Assembly (NCBI GenBank): GCA_035565615.1
Contig: DATMSB010000114.1
Coordinates: 5,585 to 69,584, forward strand
DNA length: 64,000 bases
Reading direction: 5' to 3'
DNA from: Vulgatibacter sp035565615
Lineage (GTDB): Bacteria > Myxococcota > Myxococcia > Myxococcales > Vulgatibacteraceae
Shown here: piece after piece, positions 42,806 to 53,338 of the stretch
How positions within the stretch are numbered: position 1 is the first letter of the stretch
Layout of the letters: each line of letters starts with the position of its first letter
Made by a program: the position numbers and the translations under genes
Notes under the pieces: generated by a model
The model's input: only the letters and a program-made list of their open reading frames with translations
Told to the model about the DNA's origin: nothing
Databases searched by the model: none

Positions 42806-44695
42806 ATGACCGCACCCTCGATCCGCCCCGAGCCGACCCCGCCCGCCTCCGCTGCGGGCGCCGCGGTGGCGCTACCCGAAGATCCCGAGCTCCGCTGGCT
42901 CGCGACCACCTACCGCCACGGCGAGCGCCAGCTCACCGTCCGGGCCGTGATCTCCGGCATGCTCCTCGGCGGGATCATGTGCCTGTCGAACCTCTACGTG
43001 GTGCTGAAGACGGGCTGGAGCCTCGGTGTCACCCTGACCGCGTGCATCCTCGCCTTCGCGATCTTCCGGGGCCTGAAGGCGACGCGGATGGTGAAGGAGG
43101 ACTTCACCATCCTCGAAAACAACGCCATGGGCTCGGTGGCGTCGGCGGCCGGGTTCATGACCGGCGGCGGCAACATGGCCGCCCTGCCCGCGCTCCTCAT
43201 GCTCACGACGGTGCGCCCCGACGGGCTCTCGCTCTTCCTCTGGTTCGTGGTGATCGCCGGCCTGGGCGTGTTCGCCGCGATCCCGGTGAAGCGCCAGCTC
43301 ATCAACCGGGAGCAGCTCGCGTTCCCCACCGGCACCGCCACCGCGGAGACACTGAAGTCGCTGCACGAGGCGTCCCACGCCAAGGAGGGCGGGGGAGGCG
43401 ACAAGGCGAAGCTCTTGGGCATGGCGGCCGGCATCGGCGCGCTGCTCGCGTGGTTCCGCGACGCCCGCGGCGCCTTCATGCCGTTCAACCTGCCGGACTC
43501 CATCGCCTTGCCGTTCCAGATCGCCGGTCGGGCCGCGAAGGACTGGACGCTGACGCTGAAGAGCGAGCTGGTGCTCTTCGGCGCCGGCGCGCTGATGAGC
43601 TTTCGCACCGGCTGGTCCCTGCTCCTGGGGGCGATCCTCACCTACGTCTTCCTCGCCCCGTCGCTCCTGGCGAGCGGCCAGATCGCGGAGCCCTCGTACA
43701 AGGCGATCGTCGCCTGGACCCTGTGGCCGGGCGCCGCGGTGCTGGTGGCCTCGGGGCTGACCAGCTTCGCCCTCGACTGGAGGAGCATCTCCCGCTCGTT
43801 CGCCGGCCTGTCGGGGATGTTCCGCAAGAAGAAGGAGGTGGCGGCCGACGATCCCCTTGCCGCGGTGGAGGTCCCGGACACCTGGTTCCCGATGGGCTTC
43901 GCCATCCTGGGGCCGATCGTCGTCTTCCTGATGTGGAAGCTCTTCGACATCCCCTTCTGGGCGGGCGCGATCGCGGTGCCGCTGGCGGTGGTGATGGGCT
44001 TCGTCGCCTCCCGGGTCACCGGCGAGACCGACGTGACGCCGACGAAGGCGCTGGGGCCGGTGACCCAGCTCGTGTACGGCGTGATCACCCCCGGGAACCT
44101 CCCCGGCAACCTGATGAGCGCCAACGTCACCGGCGGCATCGGCCTCCACGCGGCGGACCTCCTCACCGATCTGAAGAGCGGCTACCTCCTCGGCGCGAAC
44201 CCTCGCCAGCAGTTCATCGGCCAACTCTTCGGCGTGCTGGCCGGCGCGGCGGTGGTGGTGCCGGCGTTCTGGCTGCTGATACCCGACCCCGCGGTGCTCG
44301 GCAGCGAGGAGTGGCCCGCGCCCTCCGCCCTCGTGTGGGCGGGGGTCTCGCAGGCCTTCTCGGAGGGCATCGGGGCGCTCCCCCCGTCGGCGCGGCAGGC
44401 GACGCTCGTCGGCGGACTCTTGGGCGTGGCCCTCGCGCTGGGGGAGAAGCTCGCGCCCCGCCGGCTGAAGGCGTGGGTTCCCTCGGCGTCGGGCCTCGGG
44501 ATCGCCCTGGTGATCCCGGGCAGCAACGCGATCTCGATGTTCCTCGGCTCCCTCGTGGCGGAGGGCGTGCGCCGCTTCCGGCCCAGGCTCGCCGAGCGGG
44601 CGATCGTCCCGGTGAGCTCCGGCTTCATCGCCGGCGAGAGCCTCATGGGGATCGCCATCGCCCTCCTGGTCGTGATGGGCGTGCTCTCCCGCTGA
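42806..44695 (+). CDS. OPT-family oligopeptide/metal transporter
   Basis: 629 residues with about 14-16 transmembrane helices. The N-terminal part has LTVRAVISGMLLGGIMCLSN and the OPT motif KTGWSLG; later ENNAMGSVASAAGFMTGGG, REQLAFPTGTATAE and TPTKALGPVTQLVYG are characteristic of the YSL/OPT superfamily. Likely couples proton movement to uptake of peptides or metal chelates; substrate not predictable. ATG at 42806 follows a weak GTGAGCCGG; an upstream in-frame start at 42680 would give an atypical basic leader. Confidence 0.86.
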   Translation: MTAPSIRPEPTPPASAAGAAVALPEDPELRWLATTYRHGERQLTVRAVISGMLLGGIMCLSNLYVVLKTGWSLGVTLTACILAFAIFRGLKATRMVKEDFTILENNAMGSVASAAGFMTGGGNMAALPALLMLTTVRPDGLSLFLWFVVIAGLGVFAAIPVKRQLINREQLAFPTGTATAETLKSLHEASHAKEGGGGDKAKLLGMAAGIGALLAWFRDARGAFMPFNLPDSIALPFQIAGRAAKDWTLTLKSELVLFGAGALMSFRTGWSLLLGAILTYVFLAPSLLASGQIAEPSYKAIVAWTLWPGAAVLVASGLTSFALDWRSISRSFAGLSGMFRKKKEVAADDPLAAVEVPDTWFPMGFAILGPIVVFLMWKLFDIPFWAGAIAVPLAVVMGFVASRVTGETDVTPTKALGPVTQLVYGVITPGNLPGNLMSANVTGGIGLHAADLLTDLKSGYLLGANPRQQFIGQLFGVLAGAAVVVPAFWLLIPDPAVLGSEEWPAPSALVWAGVSQAFSEGIGALPPSARQATLVGGLLGVALALGEKLAPRRLKAWVPSASGLGIALVIPGSNAISMFLGSLVAEGVRRFRPRLAERAIVPVSSGFIAGESLMGIAIALLVVMGVLSR

Positions 44696-44752
44696 CGGCC
44701 CCGCGCCGTCGGCGGGACCGTCGGATGGTGCGCAGGCCACCCGGCCGCCACC

Positions 44753-44773
44753 GTCGCAGGGCGCGCCTGCGAC
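44753..44773. terminator. Hairpin between convergent OPT and GlsB genes
   Basis: GTCGCAGG (44753-44760) and CCTGCGAC (44766-44773) pair perfectly over 8 bases with a 5-base loop GCGCG. Lies between two convergent stop codons. No T-run, but typical for GC-rich genomes. Confidence 0.5.
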
Positions 44774-44788
44774 CCGGCCGGGAGGCCG

Positions 44789-45079
44789 TCAGACGGTGCG
44801 CCTGCGACCCAGGTGGTGGCCGGCGCCCATGCGCTTGGTGAGGAACTCCCAGGCGAAGAGGACGAGCACCGACCCTGCCACCGCCAGCAGCAGGCTCCAG
44901 AGCGTGAAGCCGGTGAGGCCCTCACCCGAGATGGCGCCGCCGATGAGGCCGCCCACGATCCCGCCGACCACGCCGAGTAGCAGGGTGGAGACGATGCCGC
45001 CCCCCTGCTTGCCCGGGACGATCGCCTTGGCGATCGCGCCGGCGAGTAGTCCGATGATGATCCATGCGATGATTCCCAC
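44789..45079 (-). CDS. GlsB/YeaQ/YmgE-family stress-response membrane protein
   Basis: 96 residues. Glycine-rich three-helix membrane protein beginning MGIIAWIIIGLLAGAIAKAI, with PGKQGGGIVSTLLLGVVGG, the hallmark of the transglycosylase-associated/GlsB family. Function is a general envelope stress role; not enzymatic. The C-terminal 15 residues are basic and cytoplasmic. Likely monocistronic, convergent with the OPT gene. Confidence 0.9.
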   Translation of the reverse strand: MGIIAWIIIGLLAGAIAKAIVPGKQGGGIVSTLLLGVVGGIVGGLIGGAISGEGLTGFTLWSLLLAVAGSVLVLFAWEFLTKRMGAGHHLGRRRTV

Positions 45080-45329
45080 TTCCTAACCCCCCTCGTGGTC
45101 CGCCCCATGAAGTTGAGGCCGGGGGTCGGGCCGGGCAACGTCGCCCGCGCCGGCTCGCGCGGCGTCGCCGTCCGGGCGCGGGGGATCGGGCCGGCGGCCG
45201 GGCCCTCCTCCGCGCGGAGGATCGGTCGAGAGCCGGCTCTTCGGGGAACGTCGGCTGGTTGCCGCTTACGCCTCCGGCCCGCTTGGTGTAGATACGCGCC
45301 TTGAGGCGGCAGCGAGAGGAGAGACGGCC

Positions 45330-47009
<1,680 letters not shown>

Positions 47010-47012
47010 ATC

Positions 47013-47837
47013 ATGGTGCGCTGCAGGATTCGGGACGACGTCGTCCTCGGGGACGGCCGGAAGCTCGTGCTGGTGGTCGGCCCCGACGTGGTGGAGACCG
47101 AGGAGCAGGTGATGCGGACGGCGCGCGAGGTGAAGCGCGTCGCCGAGAAGTACGACCTGCCCGCGGTCTTCAAGTGCTCCTTCGACAAGGCCAACCGCAC
47201 CTCGCTGTCGTCGTACCGCGGCCCCGGCCTCGAGAAGGCGCTGCCCCTCTTCGAGAAGGTGAAGGCGGAGACGGGCCTGCCGGTGGTCACCGACGTCCAC
47301 GAGGCCTGGCAGGCGGCGGAGGCGGCGAAGGTGGTGGACCTCCTGCAGGTGCCCGCCTTCCTCTGCCGCCAGACGGATCTGCTCGTCGCCTGCGCCCGGA
47401 CGGGCAAGCCGGTACAGGTGAAGAAGGGGCAGATGGTCGCTCCGAAGGACATGCGCCACGCGGTGGGCAAGCTGCGCGAGAGCGGCTGCGAGGACGTCTT
47501 CCTCACCGAGCGCGGCGCGACCTTCGGCTACAACAACCTCGTAGTCGACATGCGGGGCCTCGCCCTGATGCGGGACATCGGGGTCCCGGTGTGCATGGAC
47601 GCCACACACGCCGTGCAGCTCCCCTCGGCGGCGGGAGGCAGTTCCGGCGGCGAGCGCCGCTTCGTGGCGGGCCTCGCCCGGGCGGCGGCGGCCTTCGGGA
47701 TCGACGCCCTCTTCCTGGAGGTGCACCCCGATCCGGACAACGCCCTCTGCGACGGGCCCAACTCCCTGGACTTCGCCGGCTTCGACGAGGTGGTGGGCCA
47801 GGTGGTGGCGATCCGCCGCGCCCTCGGGCAGCCGTAG
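47013..47837 (+). CDS. kdsA: 3-deoxy-8-phosphooctulonate synthase (KdsA)
   Basis: 274 residues. Condenses PEP and arabinose-5-phosphate to KDO-8-P. Motifs KCSFDKANRTS, PAFLCRQTDLL, VKKGQMVAP, TERGATFGYNNLVVD and DATHAVQLP are all conserved. In the first strand the metal-dependent enzyme's GPC reads GPD (VVGPDVVETEE): Asp replaces the metal-ligand Cys11 (Aquifex numbering), while the metal-independent class has Asn there. The other ligand positions (His in THAVQ, Glu in EVHP, Asp in CDGPNS) remain. Probable operon with pyrG. Confidence 0.95.
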   Translation: MVRCRIRDDVVLGDGRKLVLVVGPDVVETEEQVMRTAREVKRVAEKYDLPAVFKCSFDKANRTSLSSYRGPGLEKALPLFEKVKAETGLPVVTDVHEAWQAAEAAKVVDLLQVPAFLCRQTDLLVACARTGKPVQVKKGQMVAPKDMRHAVGKLRESGCEDVFLTERGATFGYNNLVVDMRGLALMRDIGVPVCMDATHAVQLPSAAGGSSGGERRFVAGLARAAAAFGIDALFLEVHPDPDNALCDGPNSLDFAGFDEVVGQVVAIRRALGQP

Positions 47838-47906
47838 CGCCCCGCGGGCGCGCCCGCCTCGGGCCCACGCCTCCCGGGCAGCGCGGGCCCCGCCCCCCTC
47901 GCGGGC

Positions 47907-48897
47907 CTACGCCGCGAGCCGCGCCGACGGATCCTCCGCGAGGCGATCGCCGTCGCGCGGAGGCTCGATCCACGCCAGGCCGGCCGACGCCGAGGAGGAG
48001 CGGGTAGAGGGGCAGGAGCAGCCGGACCTCGTGCCAGACGCCGAAGACGCCGATGGCCCCCAGGTAGGGGATGCCCAGGAGCGACGCCCGGCGGAGGAAG
48101 GCCGGCGCCCGCCCGGCACCGCGGAAGGCGAAGAGCCACCATCCTCCCAGCAGCACCGCCCACAGGCCGATCGCCTTCGAGAAGGTCTTCGCGCTCCCCG
48201 AGAGGATCTCGCCGAGCGGCTGAAAGTGGGCGGCCCATCCCAGGCCGAGCCGCAGGCCCACGAGGATGGCGGCGCTCCCCGCCAGGGTGGTCGCGCCGAG
48301 CGCGAGGAGGCGCCTGCGCTCCGACGTCGAGGCCGCGCCTTTGGGCAGGGCGTCGAGGAAGGGGAGGAGGCCCAGGAGCACGCCGGTCTCCCGATTCAGC
48401 GACGCGGCCGCGACCACGGCCGCGAACCACGCGAGCCGGCGATCGTGGAGGAGCCGGAGTGCGACGGCGACCAGCGCCGCCTCGGGCTGGGGTCCAGGGC
48501 TGGTACCAGTGATCCCGGAAGGTGAGACCGCGAGGGCCGCCGCACCGAAGAGGGTGGCGACGAGCGACGCCTCCAGCGAGTACCAGCGGCGCAGGAGCGA
48601 GAGCAGCGCGGCGAGGAAGCCGACGAAGCCCGCGATCTCGAGGATCGCGTGGGAGGCGTCGAAGGCGGAGCGGGCGGTGGAGAAGGGCGCGAGGATCGCC
48701 TGCAGGCCCGCGGAGAGCGCCGGCACCAGGATCCGGTAGCGGTAGGGCGAGGGGACGTCGCCGCGGAGGGGGGCGTCCTGGAACTCCATCTGCGCCGCGG
48801 TGTTCGGCGCGTCGATCACCGTGTGATAGGTCTGGGCGACCGCGAGCCCCGCGGACACGACGAGGATCCAGGCGTGGCGAGGCGCGATCCGAGCCAT
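47907..48897 (-). CDS. Multi-pass membrane protein, likely frameshifted near the C-terminus
   Basis: About 330 residues with 7-9 hydrophobic segments (ILVVSAGLAVAQTYHTVI, FVGFLAALLSLLRRWY, LWAVLLGGWWLFAF) and loop RYRILVPALSAGL, similar in style to hypothetical membrane glycosyltransferase-like proteins. The reading frame from the ATG at 48897 stays open to 47503 but becomes a basic shadow antisense to kdsA after about 47990. A different frame ends sensibly at TAG 47907-47909 with AGLAWIEPPRDGDRLAEDPS. A one-base shift near 47980-48000 would join them. Annotated to 47907 on that assumption; function unknown. Confidence 0.55.
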
Positions 48898-48928
48898 CGC
48901 GAACCTCTGCCGGCGCCCCGATCCGGGT

Positions 48929-50029
48929 TCAACCGGGTCGGCGCAGCTCGCGGAAGACCGCGGCGATGCGCTCGCCGGCCTTGCCGTCCCAGAGCGGCGG
49001 GATCCGGCCCTGCTTGCCGCCGCCCCCGAGCACCTCGTGGGCGGCGGCGAGGATCCGCTTGGGATCCACCCCCACCACGGTGTTGGTGCCCTCGGTGACG
49101 GTGACCGGCCGCTCCGTGTTCTCGCGGAGGGTGAGGCAGGGGACGCCGAGGGCCGTCGTCTCCTCCTGCAGGCCGCCGGAGTCGGTGAGGACCAGGAGCG
49201 CCTGCGAGGTGAGGCCGAGGAACTCGAGGTAGCCGAGGGGCTCGCAGACGTGGAGCGCCTGCATGTCGGCGACCCGATCGGCGAAGCCCAGCGAGTCGAT
49301 GCGGGCGCGGGTGCGGGGGTGCACCGGGAAGACCACGGGGATCTTGCGCTGGATTTCCCGGACGGCGCCGAGCAGCCCGTCCAGCACCTCGGGATCGTCC
49401 ACGTTGGAGGGGCGGTGCAGGGTGAGCACGGCGTAGCCGCCCGGGGAGAGGCCGAGGTTCTGGGGCGCGCCGGTGGCCTTGGCCCTGGGCAGGTGGGCGA
49501 GCAGCGAGTCGATCATCACGTTGCCCACGAAGCGGATCCGCTCGGGGGGCGTCCCCTCCCGCAGGAGGTTTTCGTCGCCGTCCCGCGACGGCGTCAGCAG
49601 CGGATCGCAGATGCGGTCGGTGAGAACGCGGTTCACCTCCTCCGGCATGCGCATGTCGCCGGAGCGCAGGCCCGCCTCCACGTGGGCGCAGCGGATCCCC
49701 AGCTTGGCGGCCACCAGCGCGGCGGCGATGGTGGAGTTGACGTCGCCCGCGACCACGACCAGATCCGGCTCCTCTTCGAGGCAGATCTTCTCGAAGCCGA
49801 TCATCACCTTGGCGGTCTGCTCGGCGTGGGAGCCCGAGCCCACCCCAAGGAAGATGTCGGGGCGGGGCATGCCCAGATCGGTGAAGAACACGTCCGACAT
49901 CGAGGCGTCGTAGTGCTGCCCCGTATGGACGAGCCGATGCTCGGCGAAGCCCGCCCGATCCACCGCCTGGAGGATCGGGGCGATCTTCATGAAGTTGGGC
50001 CTGGCGCCGACCACGTGCACGATCTTCAT
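48929..50029 (-). CDS. wecB: UDP-N-acetylglucosamine 2-epimerase (non-hydrolysing)
   Basis: 366 residues. MKIVHVVGARPNFMKIAPIL, HTGQHYDASMSDVFF, VAGDVNSTIAAALVAAKLGI, HVEAGLRSGD, TLHRPSNVDDP, TDSGGLQEETTALGVPCLTLRENTERP are all WecB signatures. Makes UDP-ManNAc from UDP-GlcNAc for surface polysaccharides. Divergent from kdsB with about 50 bases between starts. Downstream gene is the membrane protein at 48897. Confidence 0.94.
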   Translation of the reverse strand: MKIVHVVGARPNFMKIAPILQAVDRAGFAEHRLVHTGQHYDASMSDVFFTDLGMPRPDIFLGVGSGSHAEQTAKVMIGFEKICLEEEPDLVVVAGDVNSTIAAALVAAKLGIRCAHVEAGLRSGDMRMPEEVNRVLTDRICDPLLTPSRDGDENLLREGTPPERIRFVGNVMIDSLLAHLPRAKATGAPQNLGLSPGGYAVLTLHRPSNVDDPEVLDGLLGAVREIQRKIPVVFPVHPRTRARIDSLGFADRVADMQALHVCEPLGYLEFLGLTSQALLVLTDSGGLQEETTALGVPCLTLRENTERPVTVTEGTNTVVGVDPKRILAAAHEVLGGGGKQGRIPPLWDGKAGERIAAVFRELRRPG

Positions 50030-50082
50030 GCAGGCAACCTACCGATGGAGTGGCGGACCGGCAACGTGCTAAGTCGGCTGAC

Positions 50083-50802
50083 ATGCGCACTGCCGTCGTG
50101 ATCCCCGCACGCTTCGCCAGCGAGAGGCTCCCGGGGAAGCCCCTCGCCGATCTCCACGGGAAGCCGATGATCGTGCGGGTGCTGGAGCGGGCCCGCGCCG
50201 CACGCGGGGTGGACGCGGTGGTGGTGGCCACCGACGACGAGCGCATCGCCGCGGCGGTGCGCGAGGCGGGCGGCCAGGTGGTGATGACCCCTCCGGACTG
50301 CCCCTCCGGCTCCGATCGCTGCGCCCACGCGGCGAGGCAGCTCGGGGACCTCGACCTGGTGGTGAACGTGCAAGGAGACGAGCCGCTCCTGGATCCCGCC
50401 GCGATCGAGGAGCTCGTCGGCGCCTTTTCGGATCCCGCGGTGGAGATGGCGACGCTGGCGCGCCCGCTCGAGGCGGGGGAGGCGGAGAACCCCAACGTGG
50501 TGAAGGTGGTGCGCGACCTGCGGGGGGACGCCCTCTACTTCTCCCGGGCGGCGATCCCCTACCGCCGCGGCGACGATGCCGCCGCCAGGGCCCACGTGGG
50601 GATTTACGCCTTCCGGGCCGCCTTCCTGCAGGCCTTTACCCGGCTCGCGCCCACGCCGCTCGAGCGCACCGAGCGCCTCGAGCAGCTCAGGGCGCTGGAG
50701 CACGGGCACGCCATCCGCGTGCTCGACACGGCCTACCACTCGCTGGGCGTGGACACGCCCGAGGATCTCGAGCGGGTGAGGGCGCTCCTCGCCGCCGGCT
50801 GA
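50083..50802 (+). CDS. kdsB: 3-deoxy-manno-octulosonate cytidylyltransferase (KdsB)
   Basis: 239 residues. VVIPARFASERLPGKPLADL at the start, then VVVATDDERIA, PSGSDRCAHAARQL, VVNVQGDEPLL and YFSRAAIPYRR, all KdsB motifs. Activates KDO with CTP to give CMP-KDO. ATG 50083 gives the family's usual N-terminus (MRTAVVIPAR); an in-frame start 33 bases upstream would add a non-conserved leader. Functional partner of kdsA (47 kb) and kdsC (54 kb). Confidence 0.95.
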   Translation: MRTAVVIPARFASERLPGKPLADLHGKPMIVRVLERARAARGVDAVVVATDDERIAAAVREAGGQVVMTPPDCPSGSDRCAHAARQLGDLDLVVNVQGDEPLLDPAAIEELVGAFSDPAVEMATLARPLEAGEAENPNVVKVVRDLRGDALYFSRAAIPYRRGDDAAARAHVGIYAFRAAFLQAFTRLAPTPLERTERLEQLRALEHGHAIRVLDTAYHSLGVDTPEDLERVRALLAAG

Positions 50803-50818
50803 TCGCCGGGGCCGGCGA
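50803..50818. terminator. Hairpin between kdsB and the convergent epimerase gene
   Basis: TCGCCGG (50803-50809) and CCGGCGA (50812-50818) form a perfect 7-base stem with only two loop bases, directly after the kdsB stop. Confidence 0.35.
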
Positions 50819-50850
50819 AGCGATCGTTCAGAGGCGACGACCCGCTGGCC

Positions 50851-51792
50851 TCACGCCTCTCGCAGCCACTCCGCGAAGCGGCGCAGGCCCTCCGGGAACG
50901 GCGTGCGCGGCAGCTCGCCCAGGAGCGAGGTGGCCCGCGCCATGCTCGCCCAGGTCTGCGGCACGTCGCCGGGCTGGTCGGGGTGCCGCTCGATGCGGGC
51001 CTTCACGCCGAGGGTCTCCTCGAGCAGCGCCACCAGCTCGGAGAGGGTGATGGTGCGGTCGTTGCCGAGGTTGATCACCTCGTACGCGCTGCGGTCGTAG
51101 CGGATGGACCGCACGATCCCCTCGACGATGTCGTCGACGAAGCTGTAGTCGCGGCGGCTGGAGCCGTCGCCGTACACGGGGATCGGCCGCCCCTCCCGCA
51201 TCAGCCGCGCGAACTTGTGGATGGCGAGGTCGGGGCGCTGCCGGGGCCCGTACACGGTGAAGAAGCGCAGGGCCACGAAGCGGATCCCGTGGAGGTGGCT
51301 GTAGACGTGGCCGAGGAGCTCGCCGCTCACCTTGGTGCTGGCGTAGGGGCTGATCGGGAGGAGCACGTGATCGTCCTCCCGCCAGGGGACGTCCGGGTTG
51401 ATGCCGTAGACGCTGCTGGACGAGGCGAAGACGAACTGGCGCACGCCCCGCTCGCGGGCGAGCTCGAGGACGTTCTGGGAGCCGCGGACGTTGACCTCCT
51501 GGTAGCCGACGGGATCGGCGATGGAGGGGCGCACGCCCGCGCGGGCGGCGAGGTGGACGATGACGTCGACGCCACCGGGCAGGCGGCGGAGCGCCTCCAT
51601 GTCGCGGATGTCCGCCTCCACCAGTGCGTATCGATCGTGGCCGAGGTGCGGCGCGACGTTCCGCCGCTTGATGGCCGGGTCGTAGAACGGGTCGAAGTCG
51701 TCGACCGCCGTGACCCGCTCGCCGTCTGCGAGGAGCCTGTCGACGAGGTGGCTGCCGATGAAGCCGGCGCCGCCGGTCACGAGCACGTGCAT
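50851..51792 (-). CDS. NAD-dependent nucleotide-sugar epimerase (UDP-glucuronate 4-epimerase-like)
   Basis: 313 residues. Extended SDR: VTGGAGFIGSHLVDRLL (Rossmann GxxGxxG), SSSSVYG, the catalytic YxxxK as YASTK, and FFTVYGPRQRPDLAI. The DPFYDPAIKRRN segment is typical of UDP-glucuronate 4-epimerases, which fits the divergent UDP-sugar 6-dehydrogenase gene next door. Together they would give UDP-GlcA and UDP-GalA. Substrate not certain. Confidence 0.85.
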   Translation of the reverse strand: MHVLVTGGAGFIGSHLVDRLLADGERVTAVDDFDPFYDPAIKRRNVAPHLGHDRYALVEADIRDMEALRRLPGGVDVIVHLAARAGVRPSIADPVGYQEVNVRGSQNVLELARERGVRQFVFASSSSVYGINPDVPWREDDHVLLPISPYASTKVSGELLGHVYSHLHGIRFVALRFFTVYGPRQRPDLAIHKFARLMREGRPIPVYGDGSSRRDYSFVDDIVEGIVRSIRYDRSAYEVINLGNDRTITLSELVALLEETLGVKARIERHPDQPGDVPQTWASMARATSLLGELPRTPFPEGLRRFAEWLREA

Positions 51793-51916
51793 CGCGTCTC
51801 TTCCTTCTCGGTGGGCATCTCCGGGGGATGCTTCGTGGGGCCCGGTGCCATGCCTATGCGAATTGACAGGTCTTCACCACTCTCGGATAACCGCCCAGGC
51901 CGAAAGGAACCTTCGC

Positions 51917-53236
51917 ATGAGAGTGGCAGTCATCGGAACCGGCTATGTGGGCCTCGTGGCGGGGACCTGCTTCGCCGACAGCGGCAACGACGTCATCTGC
52001 GTCGACGTGGACGAGGCGAAGATCGAGGCGCTGCAGCGCGGCGTGGTGCCCATCTACGAGCCGGGGCTCGAGGAGCTGATCGCCCGCAGCGTGGGGGCGG
52101 GGCGGCTCTCGTTCACCACGGATCTGGCCTCCGCCGTGAAGGACGCCGAGGTGGTCTTCATCGCGGTGGGGACCCCGCAGGGCGAGGACGGCTCCGCGGA
52201 CCTCCAGTACGTGCTGGCGGCCGCCCGGTCGATCGGCCGCAACCTCGGCGACCACTACACCGTCATCGTCGACAAGAGCACCGTGCCGGTGGGAACCTCC
52301 CGCAAGGTCGCCGCCGAGATCCGCGAGGTGGCGCCGGACAAGGACTTCGACGTGGTGTCGAACCCGGAGTTCATGAAGGAGGGCGCCGCCATCGAGGACT
52401 TCCTCTCGCCGGACCGGGTGGTGATCGGCTCCGACAGCGAGCGGGCCCGGGCGATCATGGGGGAGCTGTACGCCCCGTTCTCGCGGCGGTCGAACCGGAT
52501 CCTCTACATGGATCCCGAGTCGGCGGAGCTGACGAAGTACGCGTCGAACGCGATGCTGGCCACCCGCATCTCGTTCATGAACGAGCTGGCCGGCCTCTGC
52601 GAGAAGGTGGGGGCGGACGTCGACCACGTGCGCCTGGGCATGGGCACCGACAGCCGCATCGGTCTGTCGTTCCTCTTCCCGGGGCCCGGGTTCGGCGGCT
52701 CCTGCTTCCCCAAGGACATCCGCGCCCTCCACTCCACCGCCCGGGAGAACGGCCTCGAGTTCGCGCTGCTCGCCTCGGTGGATCGGGTGAACGAGCTGCA
52801 GAAGCAGGTGCTGCTCAAGAAGGCGCTCAAGTATTTCGGCGGGGACCTCGCCGGAAAGCGCTTCGGCGTCTGGGGGCTCGCCTTCAAGCCGAAGACGGAC
52901 GACTTGCGCGAGTCCCCGTCGATCCCGCTGATCGAGGGCCTCCTCGGCAAGGGCGCCCGGGTGGCCGCCCACGATCCGGTGGCCCACGTGACCGCCCGGC
53001 GCGTGTTCGGCGACCGCATCGGCTACGCCGACACGCCGTACGGCGCCGCCGAGGGGGCGGACGCCCTCTTCATCGTCACCGAGTGGAACGAGTTCCGCCG
53101 GCCGGACTTCGATCGCCTCAAGGCGTCGATGGCGGCGCCGGTGATCTTCGACGGCCGCAACGTCTTCGATCCGGTCCGGATGAAGAAGCGGGGCTTCACC
53201 TACTTCGGGATCGGCCGGGGCGCCGTCGTCGGCTGA
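51917..53236 (+). CDS. UDP-glucose/GDP-mannose-type 6-dehydrogenase
   Basis: 439 residues. N-terminal Rossmann MRVAVIGTGYVGLVAGTCFA, DKSTVPVGTSRKV, NPEFMKEGAAIEDF, catalytic Cys in GGSCFPKD (near 265), and FKPKTDDLRESPS in the C-terminal domain. Most similar in style to UDP-glucose 6-dehydrogenase. Makes UDP-glucuronate. ATG at 51917 has AAAGGAA 8 bases upstream. Divergent from the epimerase gene over a 124-base region. Confidence 0.92.
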   Translation: MRVAVIGTGYVGLVAGTCFADSGNDVICVDVDEAKIEALQRGVVPIYEPGLEELIARSVGAGRLSFTTDLASAVKDAEVVFIAVGTPQGEDGSADLQYVLAAARSIGRNLGDHYTVIVDKSTVPVGTSRKVAAEIREVAPDKDFDVVSNPEFMKEGAAIEDFLSPDRVVIGSDSERARAIMGELYAPFSRRSNRILYMDPESAELTKYASNAMLATRISFMNELAGLCEKVGADVDHVRLGMGTDSRIGLSFLFPGPGFGGSCFPKDIRALHSTARENGLEFALLASVDRVNELQKQVLLKKALKYFGGDLAGKRFGVWGLAFKPKTDDLRESPSIPLIEGLLGKGARVAAHDPVAHVTARRVFGDRIGYADTPYGAAEGADALFIVTEWNEFRRPDFDRLKASMAAPVIFDGRNVFDPVRMKKRGFTYFGIGRGAVVG

Positions 53237-53338
53237 AACCTCCGCGGCAGGCGGGAGCTCCGCGCGCGGGCGCCGCCGTCGGTCGAGAGCGGGCGACCGG
53301 CGCGCGGTTCGCGCAGCCGGCCGCCTCTCGAACCCGCC

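Noticed and set aside
47844..47857. 14-base palindrome GCGGGCGCGCCCGC after kdsA
   Set aside because: No loop and highly GC-rich surroundings make such palindromes common; not called as a terminator.
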